DNA from: a virus
Strand: one strand, 5' to 3'
Virus record (IMG/VR): IMGVR_UViG_3300025168_000049
Location: 1 to 64,000 of that record
Length of the DNA stretch: 64,000 nucleotides
Numbering within the stretch: the stretch's first letter is position 1; the number at the start of each line of letters is the position of its first letter. Below the pieces are notes generated by a model. It was given only the letters and a program-made list of their open reading frames with translations, was not told where the DNA came from and searched no databases. Position numbers and translations under genes: made by a program. Positions 51,501 to 61,707 of this stretch are shown one piece after another.

Positions 51501-54255
51501 AAATTTAGTATGGAATGGTCCTACAGTTAATCAAGATAAACGAATGAATACTAGATTAACTAGCGCTCCAGGAGCAGGAACAGATCCTATTGAAATAAGA
51601 GAAGAATGGGGATGGGAAACAGACTTTAATTGCTATCCAAGAGATGTAGCCTCTTCTATTCATGCAGGTGCAGACTATGCTAATTATAGTAGATATGGAG
51701 GTAGCTACCTTCCTCCAAGAGTACTAGGACAAAAAGCTAAATCGTACTTAATGGGCGATACTATTTTTAGAGGAGCATCTTTAGGTTTTGGAGGTAAAGT
51801 ATTTAATGAGTTTGGTGAAAGTTGTATGATCTTTTCTTTAATGGATAGACACGAGTTTCGTGCAGTTGATTTAACTAACAGGCCTACATCCTCAGCTGGT
51901 TGGAATTCAGGATACGCAGCACCTAATAACTCTGCTGCGGTTGAAGGATTTGGAAATATTGAAAGAGTTAATCCTGGAGACAATGGTCCAATACTTGTAA
52001 ACCCTTTACCTTGGGGATCTTATGATGGAACTGGTGGATATAATCAATTATCACATGACAGTAGCGGATCTAGAAGTCAAAGTATGATAGTTAATTTACA
52101 TGCTTTTAAAACTGATGTTTATAAATCTATTGACAGTAATAAATTAGTATGGACAGGATTTGAAGTATTGGGACAGCAGTTTAAGAATTTCATTTTCTGG
52201 GATGATGCTAATCACCCTGAAGCACCAACAGGTACTATTGCAGGAGATCCTATGGTTGCTACTATAAAAGAATTGTTACCACCATATACTCCAGTTAGTA
52301 ATACAGCAAATTACTCTGTAGCTGATTTACAGTCTACGTTATATCAAGGAACTTCAAACCATATAAAGTCTGGTATATATGGAGGAGACACCTATATATG
52401 CAGATATGGTAAAGCATTAGCTGTTAAACCTAGTAACATAGATGAGAGTTCATTACCTAAAAGATCTATCCATTATCAAATAGTAGAAAGTTGTGATAAT
52501 ATTAACTTTAGACATACTGACTCTGATAAAAATTTATACTATCCAGGATCTATAGCAAAAGAAATTATACGATATGTTGGTAGTGAAGATGGAGATTTTA
52601 CACATTTTGATAACATGAGGTATAACGATAACTATTCTGCAGTTAATGACATCAGACCAGCTTTTCCATTACCTTTAGAAGAAAACAATCAAACAGATTT
52701 TCCAACTAGAACGCATAGAAGTGCTAAGTCAGATAATACTAGTTTGATAGATAATTATAGAATCTTTTTAGGAAATCAATTTAAAGACCTTCCTAGAGAT
52801 AAAGGAGATTTATGGAAGCTATCTACTTTTAATAATTTATTATACTTCCACATGGAAGATACTTTATATGTAACTAAAGGTAAACAAAAGATGCAGCTCT
52901 CTGGTGGATCAGATGCTTTTGTAGGAAGTGGAGATATTTTTGAACAGGCTCCAGAAGAGATTGTGCACACTAAAGATGGATATGGAGGAACTCAATCAAT
53001 TAGAGCAGCACTTGTTACACGTAGTGGGTATTTCTTTGTAGATGCTGCCGCTCGTAAAGTGTTCTTAATGAAGGAAAATTTAGTCGAGTTGAATGATGTA
53101 GGTATGGAACAATGGTTTAAAGATAATATTAAATTTGCTCTAGAAGACTTTGGTTTAAGTACTGTTGCTGATAATCCTCTTATGGGATTTGGATTTCATT
53201 CTGTATATGATCCTAAATTTAAAAGAATATTATTAACTAAAAGAGAGTATGTACCTACACAACTTTTTATAGATGGGTTCAATTCGATTGCCTCTATCCC
53301 TCCAAGTTATGGAACAGTAAGATTTAACGTTAATTCACAAATGTTTGAGCAGTTTGCAGCTTGTGCCTGCGGTACTTTTCCAAGTTGTTACGATTGTTGG
53401 GCTACTATAGAGTGGGAGAATGAATCTTATTTCTACAAAGGTGGTTGGACAATATCTTATTTTCCTGAATTAAATATCTGGGTTAGCTTCCATGATTATG
53501 TACCTTATCATTATTTTAATACTACTTTTAATTTTTATTCAATAACAGATCAGTATCCAAATTTAATTGGTGGTCTTGGTGGTCTTGTTACTACTTTGGG
53601 AAGCTCTGCTATATGGAAACATCACAGCGGTTTAAAAGGATTATACTACCAAGAAAATGATATAGGAACTATACCTAACTGGGCAGATAATATAACTATA
53701 TCTCCTTTTGAGATTGAGTATATAGAAAATGAATTAAGAGAAGCTGATGGATTATATTCCAGTATAACATATAATGCAGAAGTCTGGAATGACACTGCAA
53801 CAGATCTAAATATACAAGGAGTTAATGTACTAGAACATGGATTTACTAGTTTCTTTGTATACAATACACATCAAATATCTGGGACTGAAACATCAAGTCC
53901 ATTAGAATATTTGATAAATACAAGGCGTGTAGGTACTGATTGGAAGATAAATCAATTTAGAGACTTAGCAGCAATAGGTGTTTCAACTGCAGCATACTAT
54001 ACTGCTACCGGGGTCAATGTAACTGGAGGAACAAATGTTGGAACTGTAACAACAAGTGCTATAACTCCTATGTTTGTAGTAGACGGTATGAGTGAACTAC
54101 CAAACGCAAATTATATAAATTTAAACAAAATATGGCAAGAACAGAAGAAATTTATAGACAAATGGTTAGGAATTCGTTTAATATATGATAATATAACAAA
54201 TAATTCCGTACATTTGTACACTAGTTCTGTGGCTGTAAGAAAATTCTATAGATAA
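48571..54255 (+). CDS. Tail nozzle/stabilisation protein
   Basis: 1894 residues. The start MANKRFLKGLFKDTSHQDQP followed by SWRYAKNATINNIEGSISNE matches the crAss-like stabilisation protein, equivalent to T7 gp12-type nozzles; these begin with a short arm and a beta-propeller-like platform. The body is Asn/Gly/Ser-rich beta structure, with Cys-rich insertions at 700-800. The C-terminus (LGIRLIYDNITNNSVHLYTS) is a typical platform strand. It forms the short tail tube tip and probably carries fibres; a podovirus morphology is implied. Confidence 0.7.
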   Translation: MANKRFLKGLFKDTSHQDQPKDSWRYAKNATINNIEGSISNESGTTAHGHLGTNLTWGAQEDRILGTVEVDNDRVVIFTKNQLNLRSEIGIWDPNTSVGNPYSALYNPNITSYVTHDLNFQFTNLIEGTYKIDAKGDLVVYFTDDLNPPRAINIDRQMRGIALSNITWLYNINPASSHSKHLELLNLFPASGPVPHIYLSDQWWFPKPYQTSVVEGGGLKTAVYYLALAYVDEDLVATNFLTVSNPVSIVDEYDHTRPTSKKDGAKEGTQTSKAISWRVSNLNTDYKFMRPVVVRRMGDSTEAFKLNDIQINPNTSNPPFQTVVFSGIEGSSGLAIEKVIIDTTSYDTAKTIDQLDGILYLGNTTSNKDLGYQKYANAIKTFSVVRDIPKFDEHWMTMDSLTTGNAFFPVDDGNYVDDSKSYRHHPNIVDHKGYQRDEAYAFYIAFIMNDGSMSYAYHIPGREKNISTDPAFHTEGDAVSSASVGNTQIFSDLADLSKGHAQNFHFFDYSQYAGNRNMNFWENATETYPDTDNYEVWDENGYTGTDIKNERVRHHHFPGNDNDNRSSISDDTCTSQESDGVGSNNTPWNGTVEFRHNDDGCEMHWNEGSWRYANMGNYVNISDPDGTNAQMLQALFRSKSDTGGFGSGCNNTGGTWNGNYIVADQKMTVRSWAMINHRRLSNGGSAPLTTTKYSTNSVASPVAEGAAGTSPGCPATSCDSIGDYGGCGGSGTLDYTAMSLPATVLEPGEWIRMRNCGDGWCNVGGQSGGTDCRFRQARGSSEQIDACDAGCSSPSSAPWSCNDYQFIRWEIVSANSVAPGFVKYDAKISHTVRRLGFTLEDIKVPKSIADKVQGFRIYYAKRGQSNKTIIGQDSIIPMTRKLVQMGICLETGGTAEAYQVMGTLQNFPETFWQCESMAYASWHPGYPIYTYGIYQNSTTLATGEAAYKNFTFHDFNLLRTKNSLAGATHIKPQWRVRNLVWNGPTVNQDKRMNTRLTSAPGAGTDPIEIREEWGWETDFNCYPRDVASSIHAGADYANYSRYGGSYLPPRVLGQKAKSYLMGDTIFRGASLGFGGKVFNEFGESCMIFSLMDRHEFRAVDLTNRPTSSAGWNSGYAAPNNSAAVEGFGNIERVNPGDNGPILVNPLPWGSYDGTGGYNQLSHDSSGSRSQSMIVNLHAFKTDVYKSIDSNKLVWTGFEVLGQQFKNFIFWDDANHPEAPTGTIAGDPMVATIKELLPPYTPVSNTANYSVADLQSTLYQGTSNHIKSGIYGGDTYICRYGKALAVKPSNIDESSLPKRSIHYQIVESCDNINFRHTDSDKNLYYPGSIAKEIIRYVGSEDGDFTHFDNMRYNDNYSAVNDIRPAFPLPLEENNQTDFPTRTHRSAKSDNTSLIDNYRIFLGNQFKDLPRDKGDLWKLSTFNNLLYFHMEDTLYVTKGKQKMQLSGGSDAFVGSGDIFEQAPEEIVHTKDGYGGTQSIRAALVTRSGYFFVDAAARKVFLMKENLVELNDVGMEQWFKDNIKFALEDFGLSTVADNPLMGFGFHSVYDPKFKRILLTKREYVPTQLFIDGFNSIASIPPSYGTVRFNVNSQMFEQFAACACGTFPSCYDCWATIEWENESYFYKGGWTISYFPELNIWVSFHDYVPYHYFNTTFNFYSITDQYPNLIGGLGGLVTTLGSSAIWKHHSGLKGLYYQENDIGTIPNWADNITISPFEIEYIENELREADGLYSSITYNAEVWNDTATDLNIQGVNVLEHGFTSFFVYNTHQISGTETSSPLEYLINTRRVGTDWKINQFRDLAAIGVSTAAYYTATGVNVTGGTNVGTVTTSAITPMFVVDGMSELPNANYINLNKIWQEQKKFIDKWLGIRLIYDNITNNSVHLYTSSVAVRKFYR

Positions 54256-54259
54256 AATT

Positions 54260-55630
54260 ATGACAAAAATAAAAAAATTAAAGACCGCTGTTGCGTATAA
54301 AAGTAAGTATGCCCTAGGAGGCAAGTTAGAGAAACCAAAAATGAAAAAGAGCAAACGTAAGTTTGTGGCAGGTGGATCTCAATACGATCAAAACACTATT
54401 AGTGCTTTTCAGAACCCTAACTATACAGGGAATATAGTAGCTCAAGGTACTCAAGAATCTGCAGATGCGGCTTCAGAACATTTTGATTCAGAGGCTGAAA
54501 AACTAAAAACTTCATCAGAGACAATGGTTAACGAGATGAAAAATGAAGATGAGCAAACTAAACAAAGACTTATACAAGAGGATGCAGCCAACAAACAAAA
54601 ACAAAATGCAGTTGAAAGCACTGCACAAACGGCTGCACAAACTATAACTGAAGGATATAAAAAGTTTGCTCCTAACAGTGCTACTGCAAAAGAAACAAAA
54701 GGAGATGGTATTGGTGGACTAGTTGGTTCTATTGGACAGGCTAGAAATCAATGGAAAGCTATAGGAGATGCTAAAAAGGCTGCTAAATTTGCAAAAGGTT
54801 TTAATGAAACTAAAACTGCCTTTGATGTTGGACAAAGATTATCAATGGGAGAGGATGCATATAAGCTGTCTCAAAGCATGAAGAATGTATCAAATATGAA
54901 AACTACTCTAGATCAAACTAAAGTAGGAATGAATATGTTTGATAAAGGTAGTAAAGGTTTAGATATGTTAAATAAAGGTAAGGATGCTGGTGATGTATTT
55001 AAAAAAGGAACAGAACTCGCTAGTACAATGGATAAAACAACGGGACTTTTAAAACTAGGAGAAAAAACACAAAAATTAAGCACGATGAGTAAAGTTGGTA
55101 CAGCTGCTAAAACAGTAGGGGCTGGTGTCAAATCTTTTGCTACTTCGGCTTCAGGGCTAGGTCTTATAGCAAATTATGCAGGAAAAGGAATAAGCAAGTT
55201 ATCTGATGATGGGGATCCTACTAAATCTAACTTTGGAGAATATGCTGGAGCTGCTTTATCTACTGCAGGATCTTGGGCAGGGACAGGAGCAATGATTGGA
55301 TCAGTAATACCTGGTATTGGAAATGCTGTTGGAGGAGCTGTTGGGGCAGTTGCAGGAGCTCTCTATGGTGTAGGAAAAACATTTTTTGGTACTAGAAAAG
55401 CTAAACGTGCTAAGGCAAAAGCAGATCAGCAAAGAGCTGAGAAAGTGGGTGCGTATAATGAAAAATTAAAAGGAAGATTTGGACATGCTGCACAATCAGC
55501 TAGAGCTATGGAGATTAAATCAAAAACAACCTCTGGACAAGATTTAGGGTGGGATACAACAAGATCTAGATATGGAGGAATTAGAAAAGAATATGGGGGG
55601 CAACGACAAATACCAGCATACGCTGCATAA
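54260..55630 (+). CDS. Virion protein with GG motifs and glycine-zipper segment
   Basis: 456 residues. The N-terminus has KYALGGK and KFVAGGSQ; the middle is Ala/Lys/Thr-rich and helical; residues 330-375 are a Gly/Ala-rich amphipathic stretch (GAMIGSVIPGIGNAVGGAVG) like membrane-inserting glycine zippers; the C-terminus is RYGGIRKEYGGQRQ. The combination suggests an ejected protein that inserts in the host membrane. It follows the nozzle gene after 4 bases. Confidence 0.6.
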   Translation: MTKIKKLKTAVAYKSKYALGGKLEKPKMKKSKRKFVAGGSQYDQNTISAFQNPNYTGNIVAQGTQESADAASEHFDSEAEKLKTSSETMVNEMKNEDEQTKQRLIQEDAANKQKQNAVESTAQTAAQTITEGYKKFAPNSATAKETKGDGIGGLVGSIGQARNQWKAIGDAKKAAKFAKGFNETKTAFDVGQRLSMGEDAYKLSQSMKNVSNMKTTLDQTKVGMNMFDKGSKGLDMLNKGKDAGDVFKKGTELASTMDKTTGLLKLGEKTQKLSTMSKVGTAAKTVGAGVKSFATSASGLGLIANYAGKGISKLSDDGDPTKSNFGEYAGAALSTAGSWAGTGAMIGSVIPGIGNAVGGAVGAVAGALYGVGKTFFGTRKAKRAKAKADQQRAEKVGAYNEKLKGRFGHAAQSARAMEIKSKTTSGQDLGWDTTRSRYGGIRKEYGGQRQIPAYAA

Positions 55631-55642
55631 AATACTACGACT

Positions 55643-58600
55643 ATGAATAGAAGATTTATAAATAAACTAAGAAATAAATATGCTACAGGAGGAGAACTAA
55701 TGACTAACTCTATGGATCCAGCTCCAATGGGACAACTAGAAGAATCTAGCACAGTTCCTTATGGGTCAGTACCTACTTATGAAGCACAAGGAAATAATGT
55801 TCCTAAACCACCATCTACAACAATGGCACCAGTTACGGGTGGAACAGATCCTAAAGTGTTAAAAGCAGAGAGAGATAAGTTAGCTCTTATGGATGAAGCA
55901 ACACTTCGTGCATATTATACAGAGATGTATACTAATCAAGTAACACCTGTAATACCTTTTGGTCAAACTAGATTTAGTAATGATCCAGGATATGGCCAAG
56001 GGAGTACTAGATTTAACTATTCCCACACACAAGATAAGAGTGCATTTAATAATATTTATACTTTGACAGATTATGATCCGACAAATGAAGGAGAGCAAGA
56101 TGTTAATGTAAGGAATATAGATGCTGCAAATTATATATATGGTAATACAACTGATGGGTTAATAGCTACTACTACTAAATTTGAGGAAGACAGAACGACA
56201 CAGAACGCTGCTAATGCTTTATTAGACGGAGATGAAAAAGAAGCTGACCGTATTACTACTAATCAGGTTAACAGGACTATAATTAATGATCTAATAAATC
56301 AGAAAGGCTCGTATTACGAGGAAGGTTGGACTATAGGAGATGGAGGTAAGCCTGTACCACCTGTAAATCAAGGTCAGTTTAACAGAGACCTTATGCGTGA
56401 AGAAGCTGAATCTTGGGAGAAAGAAAAAAATCGTCTTATAGAGGCAGGTATAATGGGAGACGGATCACAGCCTGTAGTTATAGAAGACGATGCTAAGTTT
56501 AATGTAGCGGCACTACCAATGGTTGTAGCATCAGGTGTATTTGCCGCAGGGCAGTGGGGTCTGAATCCTGCAGCTGACGCCCTGTTTTTAGAATCTTTAG
56601 TTTTGGCAGGAATATCAACTATAACTTATAAAGAGTTGCAGGGGATGTATAAAAATTATCAAGAAGGTGCGACAATGCAGAGGACTATAGATGCTCATGG
56701 TAAACAAATGGAAATTGATTTTGGGGCATCAGCTTCTACTGCTACTTCTGCAGCAGGAAGTCATCCTAATGGACCTGAATATGACCCAAAGAAAGATCCG
56801 GATAAAAGTAGAGCTGCTAAATTTGCTGAAGCTGTAAAAAAGTGGGGAAAGAATGCTGGTAAGCTAGTTTGGAATAAATATACTAGGAAATTTGGGATTT
56901 ATGTTATAGTTGGGGGTACAGGAAGGTTTATATATGAAGTAATTAAACATGGCGGAATAGGTAATACACCTGATGGTCAAAATAGAAATGATAAAAAGAA
57001 AGAGAAAACTCTAGATAATGATGAATGGATAGCAAATCCAGCGGACCCATCTGGATGGACATTAATGAATCCTGCAACAGGTGATATATACGATAAACGT
57101 ACTGGGAACCATTTCACTAAAGATGGAGAACCTATAAAGAATAGAGGACAGAACTATGAATTTGGCGGGTCTAGAAATACTCTAGATAGAATGCGTCAAT
57201 ACTCAAGAGGAGGCGAGGCTTTACCAGGAGGTATGATGGAATCAATACCAGGTTCTGATGCTGTAAAATTTAATGGTCAAACTCATGAAGAAGGAGGAAT
57301 AGAATTAGATTCTAGAACAGAAGTAGAAGACGGGGAAACTATGGATAAAGTTAATATGAGTAAGGGAGGTCCTTCAGACTATTTCTTTTCTAAAAAATTA
57401 GGATTCGCTGATAAGCATGAGAGACTACTAGCTAATGGAGGTAGTCAAACTGATATCAATTACTTAGCTAAAATGCAAGAAAAAGCTGCTGGGAGAAATC
57501 CAAGTAAAATTGCCGCAGAATATGGGGGAGTTAGAAAATTTGAAGAGGGAGGAGCAAATAGAAAAACAGATAGACAATATGCATACGGAGAAGATTATAC
57601 AGAGAATGTAGGAGGAGCACATGGAGAGGCAGGATACACAGGACTGGGATCTGACGGATCTTATACTCCAACTGATCCAGGAGAAGAAGGATACGCTAAT
57701 ACACAATCTTCAATAGGAAAAAAAGGAAATAACTATTGGGGAGATAAACATATTATGTCTGATGAAGGACGTAAAGATTTCTACAATAGAAATAAAAATA
57801 TTTTAAATGGTATGGATATTAATAGTTGGGAAGATTACGACCCAGCTAAACATGCAGGAGATTTCCAAAAAGCATTTAACACAGATTTAAAAGAACGTTA
57901 TAATAAAGACGAGAACTTACGAAACAGTTTAAAAAGTAGAGGGATTAATAGTGTTGAGGACTTTACACAACAGGCTGGATTTCATAATAAAGGTCATAAA
58001 TCTAAACGATTAGATAATGCTCATGGAGAATACACATGGAGTAGAACCTCTGCATATAATGAGCCAGAAGATAAAGAAATAATCCCACCAACAGACGACG
58101 GAGGAGGGGACGAGGAAATTACTACAACAGATTTAAAGGTTCAAAATCAAAAAAAAGGCTTTAATTTGTTAGGGGCCGCACAATTAATACCTGCAGCTAT
58201 GGCATTTATGGATAAACCTGATTACATGGAATCTCCTGATTTAGTTGCTCCTGGTATTGTTGTTCCTGAACGAATATCTAAAACACATTTAGAAAGAGTA
58301 AATTATAATAATCAAAGAGATAAAGAAGATAGAAACTACCAGGGACTAAGACAAGATATCAATACAAGTGGTATAGGAGGAGGTAGTGCGATGTCTAACA
58401 GATTAGCGGCATATGCAATGTCAGAAGCAAACCAAAGAAAAATTGATGCTGATGAATCTAATGTAAATGTACAAATTGGGAATCAAGAAGGTACTATGGA
58501 CCAACAAAGAAAAGGAGAAAATGCTAGTAACATGTTATCAGCTAGTACTACTAATGCTAGTAACTACTTAGATGCAGACAAAACTAATGCTAAGAATGCT

Positions 58601-59038
58601 ATGTATGTAGATGAATTTAATTCTGCAGCAGATGCAGCTACATTTGATAGAAAATTAGATGCTGTACAATCTGGTGTACAAGGTGTAGCAGGTATGTGGA
58701 ATGACCAACAAAATAGAAATACACAAGAGCGTATAGCTTTTGCTGAAGCAGGTAATAGAGGAACCTATGAGAGAGAAAGAGCTAAGTGGGACTCTAAAAA
58801 TGAGAGTGAAAGATTAACCGCTTCTAATAGTAGTACTTCAGAAAGCAGTACTTCAACTACTAAACGTACTTTTGTAACAGGAGCAGATGGCACTAAATAT
58901 TGGAGTGACGGAACTTCAGAGAAACCTGGCAGCGCAGAAACAGGCGGGCCAAGGTATAATACAGAGTTTAAAAAACGTTTAGCTCGTAAAGGAGGTGTTC
59001 ATGAAGGTTCTGCTTCGTGGAAAAGAATGTTTGGATAA
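55643..59038 (+). CDS. Large virion/ejection protein with GG motifs
   Basis: 1131 residues. GG motifs occur at the start (KYATGGEL), in the middle (YEFGGSRN, YSRGGEAL, EYGGVRKFEEGG) and at the C-terminus (RKGGVHEG). Around 530-600 a segment PGGMMESIPGSDAVKFNG through EEGGIELDSRTEVEDGE resembles a conserved stretch seen in Bacteroidota phage virion proteins. A membrane-like span is at about 290-330. The last 300 residues are long helices with ADESNVNVQ and ASNMLSAS. A packaged cargo or inner-tail protein is likely. Confidence 0.6.
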   Translation: MNRRFINKLRNKYATGGELMTNSMDPAPMGQLEESSTVPYGSVPTYEAQGNNVPKPPSTTMAPVTGGTDPKVLKAERDKLALMDEATLRAYYTEMYTNQVTPVIPFGQTRFSNDPGYGQGSTRFNYSHTQDKSAFNNIYTLTDYDPTNEGEQDVNVRNIDAANYIYGNTTDGLIATTTKFEEDRTTQNAANALLDGDEKEADRITTNQVNRTIINDLINQKGSYYEEGWTIGDGGKPVPPVNQGQFNRDLMREEAESWEKEKNRLIEAGIMGDGSQPVVIEDDAKFNVAALPMVVASGVFAAGQWGLNPAADALFLESLVLAGISTITYKELQGMYKNYQEGATMQRTIDAHGKQMEIDFGASASTATSAAGSHPNGPEYDPKKDPDKSRAAKFAEAVKKWGKNAGKLVWNKYTRKFGIYVIVGGTGRFIYEVIKHGGIGNTPDGQNRNDKKKEKTLDNDEWIANPADPSGWTLMNPATGDIYDKRTGNHFTKDGEPIKNRGQNYEFGGSRNTLDRMRQYSRGGEALPGGMMESIPGSDAVKFNGQTHEEGGIELDSRTEVEDGETMDKVNMSKGGPSDYFFSKKLGFADKHERLLANGGSQTDINYLAKMQEKAAGRNPSKIAAEYGGVRKFEEGGANRKTDRQYAYGEDYTENVGGAHGEAGYTGLGSDGSYTPTDPGEEGYANTQSSIGKKGNNYWGDKHIMSDEGRKDFYNRNKNILNGMDINSWEDYDPAKHAGDFQKAFNTDLKERYNKDENLRNSLKSRGINSVEDFTQQAGFHNKGHKSKRLDNAHGEYTWSRTSAYNEPEDKEIIPPTDDGGGDEEITTTDLKVQNQKKGFNLLGAAQLIPAAMAFMDKPDYMESPDLVAPGIVVPERISKTHLERVNYNNQRDKEDRNYQGLRQDINTSGIGGGSAMSNRLAAYAMSEANQRKIDADESNVNVQIGNQEGTMDQQRKGENASNMLSASTTNASNYLDADKTNAKNAMYVDEFNSAADAATFDRKLDAVQSGVQGVAGMWNDQQNRNTQERIAFAEAGNRGTYERERAKWDSKNESERLTASNSSTSESSTSTTKRTFVTGADGTKYWSDGTSEKPGSAETGGPRYNTEFKKRLARKGGVHEGSASWKRMFG

Positions 59039-59049
59039 AATATAATAAT

Positions 59050-61704
59050 ATGGCAAATAAATATAGTAAGTATGCATTAAAACCTTATGTAAGTACTTAT
59101 GTAGATCCTGGATCTGTGAAAGTTAATCAGATTCTAGCAGAGCGTTACGACAAAAATAAAGAAAAGAAAGACTTAGTTGATAGAACATTAGGCTCTTTTA
59201 ATGCTTTACAGGGGGACCAGTATTTGGTTCAAGAAGCAAAGAATGAGGTTAGGAGCTCATTAAAAGGTATTGTACAAAATGGTAATTATGAAGATGCTGG
59301 GCTGTTAATTGATGAAGCTATTGTCAGAATGGATACTGATAGAGGACTATTAGCTGCTAAAAAATCATATGATAATAGAGCTCAAGAATTAGAATGGATT
59401 AAAAAAGCTACTTTTGAAGGACAACAAGTTTTAGATTTTGGAAGAGGTAGAGCGGAGAATCATAATTCTTATACTACAAACTCTGAGTCTGGAGCCCTGG
59501 AAGAAAATATATACCAACCTTTATCTGAAGCACAGTTAGATTATAATGGAGCAATGTCTAAACTTGTAAAAGGAATTAAAGGTGGTACCTATGGTGTAAG
59601 TCAAGGACACGCCAATAATATAGCTAAAGGTTTATATCTTAATTACATAAGAAGTAACGAGGGTAAGCAAGATTTTAGACGTTTAATGGAATTAGAGTTA
59701 CCTCAAACATTGTCTTATGATGAAAGAGAGACATTGGCTGCACAAGATATTATGAAACGTCTTAAATCGTTTACAAATCAATATGTTCATCAATTGGTTC
59801 CTAAAAATAAAAAGGATAAAAACATAAATGGAAGGACGGAGAAAGAGCAGCAGATAGTTACTAACACCATGAATAAGATTAAAGGTAATAATGATTGGGC
59901 GACTAGTAATGGTTATAAGGCTACTGATGTAGCTAGTATAGAAGATGAAACTTGGTTTAATGAAAAACTATTAAATTTAAATAATAAAGCTATTACCCAG
60001 TATATGCTAAAAACTGATGAAGGCACACAAAAGGGTAATGAGTATATGCAGATGAAGCAGGATCAGATTATCACTATGTCTCAAATTCCTACAAATCAAG
60101 GAGGATATACGGATGTAGAAGCTAGAAAATTTAAGTATCAAATGGTTGACCAGTTTTTGACTGAAGAGAAAATGCTGACTTTTACAGAATGGCAGGCACA
60201 AAATCCTACTTTATTAGTAGATCAAGACAGTAAACCTCTTCCTACGGGACAACAAGTCTCTAAATATAGAGAGTATAAAGAACAAGATAAATTTAGAACT
60301 AATCCTGATCTAGTTAAATTTGGTTCATATATCAATTATGTTACTGATGAATCTTGGTCTATAGCAAGTTTACTCCAGCCTGAATATGAGAATATAGATG
60401 CGGGTGATGCAACAATAGGATTAGGTGCGGATATTACAAAGAAAGCTATTGGATATGGATTAGACAAAGTATTTAAAACCGGTTTAAGTAAATTTGCTGG
60501 TGGCTGGATGTTCACAGGCCTTGGGCTAGGCTCGGATATAGGAGAGCTTACATATGAATGGGCAAATAATGCATTGGATCCAAATGATAATGTAAGACAA
60601 TCGAATAGACAACAAGGTGGAGGTGAAGATAATTTGTGGACACAGATGGGCACCATGAATGAGTTAGACCGATTATTAGAAAATATTACTCATATTAAAC
60701 GTCTAAATAATCAACTAGGAACACACTTTACAGAAGAGGATATACCAATGCTACAAGAAAAAGCAGAGAACGTTTATAGATTCCAAACAGGAGCAGATGG
60801 TGCAAATGACGATCCTAATGTACGTACTGGAGATGAGTTAACAGATATATTTAATGACTATGATGGAGAAGTTTATGAAGGTAAATACTTTAAACCTAAT
60901 ATTGCTTCTAATGCGGGTCTAGACGCAGCAAAGAAAGCTAATGAAGGACTTTCTTTTTATGCTCCTAGTGACTTTAATGTTTGGGGTGTTACTGAAGGTA
61001 GTGATCCTTGGAAGGAGATTTTCAGTGATGGTATAGGAGCATTAAAAATAGAAGGTGTAATTGCACCCTCTTTAATGACTTCTACACAAACTAAATTTGT
61101 ATTGCAAAAACCTGGGAAAGGAGATAAGAAAACAAAACGATATTTGGCTAATATGAAAGAGGGTGAAGGTATGGATAAGATGGGACTAGAGAATCCAAAC
61201 AACGCAGCATCAGCAAGATTAGGGCATTATAACTTTGTTGTAATGAATGATGCTATTATGCAACTAGAAGGAGATCACTCAGTAACACTACTTGAACTTA
61301 GCACAGCTATAAATAACTCTTTAGTAGGTCCTCAAGGAAATGGAGGTTTACGACAGGATTTAATGACATTTGATAAGGATGAGGTTGTTCTTGGCCAACA
61401 GGAGATTAATGAGGCTTATATGGAAACTATGTTAATGTTCCTTGAGCAGAGTCCTGAAGGATTGGCCATTGTTATGGATACTCAAGATCAAATAGAAAGT
61501 GTATTAGATGCAGAGTATGGACTTAAAAGAGATGAGAGTGGAAAAGTAACGGAAGCTCCAGAAGGGTTTGATCCTTCTGTTTATGAAAAGGTATATAATC
61601 AAACTTTTCAAAAAATGATGTTTTGGGGAGATAATGCTTTCTGTACTAATGATAAATTTATTATTAGAGATTCATATGGAGGCTACAGCAAAACTATAAA
61701 TTAA
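59050..61704 (+). CDS. Large virion/cargo protein
   Basis: 884 residues from ATG 59050 (MANKYSKYALKPYVSTY); a longer in-frame start at 59017 overlaps the previous gene and is not preferred. Largely helical, Lys/Glu/Asn-rich, with a hydrophobic Gly-rich stretch near 480-510 (FAGGWMFTGLGLGSDIGEL) that may insert in a membrane. No enzyme motif seen. Placement after the nozzle and among ejection-type proteins suggests capsid cargo. Confidence 0.55.
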   Translation: MANKYSKYALKPYVSTYVDPGSVKVNQILAERYDKNKEKKDLVDRTLGSFNALQGDQYLVQEAKNEVRSSLKGIVQNGNYEDAGLLIDEAIVRMDTDRGLLAAKKSYDNRAQELEWIKKATFEGQQVLDFGRGRAENHNSYTTNSESGALEENIYQPLSEAQLDYNGAMSKLVKGIKGGTYGVSQGHANNIAKGLYLNYIRSNEGKQDFRRLMELELPQTLSYDERETLAAQDIMKRLKSFTNQYVHQLVPKNKKDKNINGRTEKEQQIVTNTMNKIKGNNDWATSNGYKATDVASIEDETWFNEKLLNLNNKAITQYMLKTDEGTQKGNEYMQMKQDQIITMSQIPTNQGGYTDVEARKFKYQMVDQFLTEEKMLTFTEWQAQNPTLLVDQDSKPLPTGQQVSKYREYKEQDKFRTNPDLVKFGSYINYVTDESWSIASLLQPEYENIDAGDATIGLGADITKKAIGYGLDKVFKTGLSKFAGGWMFTGLGLGSDIGELTYEWANNALDPNDNVRQSNRQQGGGEDNLWTQMGTMNELDRLLENITHIKRLNNQLGTHFTEEDIPMLQEKAENVYRFQTGADGANDDPNVRTGDELTDIFNDYDGEVYEGKYFKPNIASNAGLDAAKKANEGLSFYAPSDFNVWGVTEGSDPWKEIFSDGIGALKIEGVIAPSLMTSTQTKFVLQKPGKGDKKTKRYLANMKEGEGMDKMGLENPNNAASARLGHYNFVVMNDAIMQLEGDHSVTLLELSTAINNSLVGPQGNGGLRQDLMTFDKDEVVLGQQEINEAYMETMLMFLEQSPEGLAIVMDTQDQIESVLDAEYGLKRDESGKVTEAPEGFDPSVYEKVYNQTFQKMMFWGDNAFCTNDKFIIRDSYGGYSKTIN

Positions 61705-61707
61705 AAC

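Noticed and set aside
59017-59049. Eleven-residue N-terminal extension of the 884-residue protein
   Set aside because: It overlaps the preceding gene in another frame, while ATG 59050 gives the usual MANKYSK-type start right after the gap.
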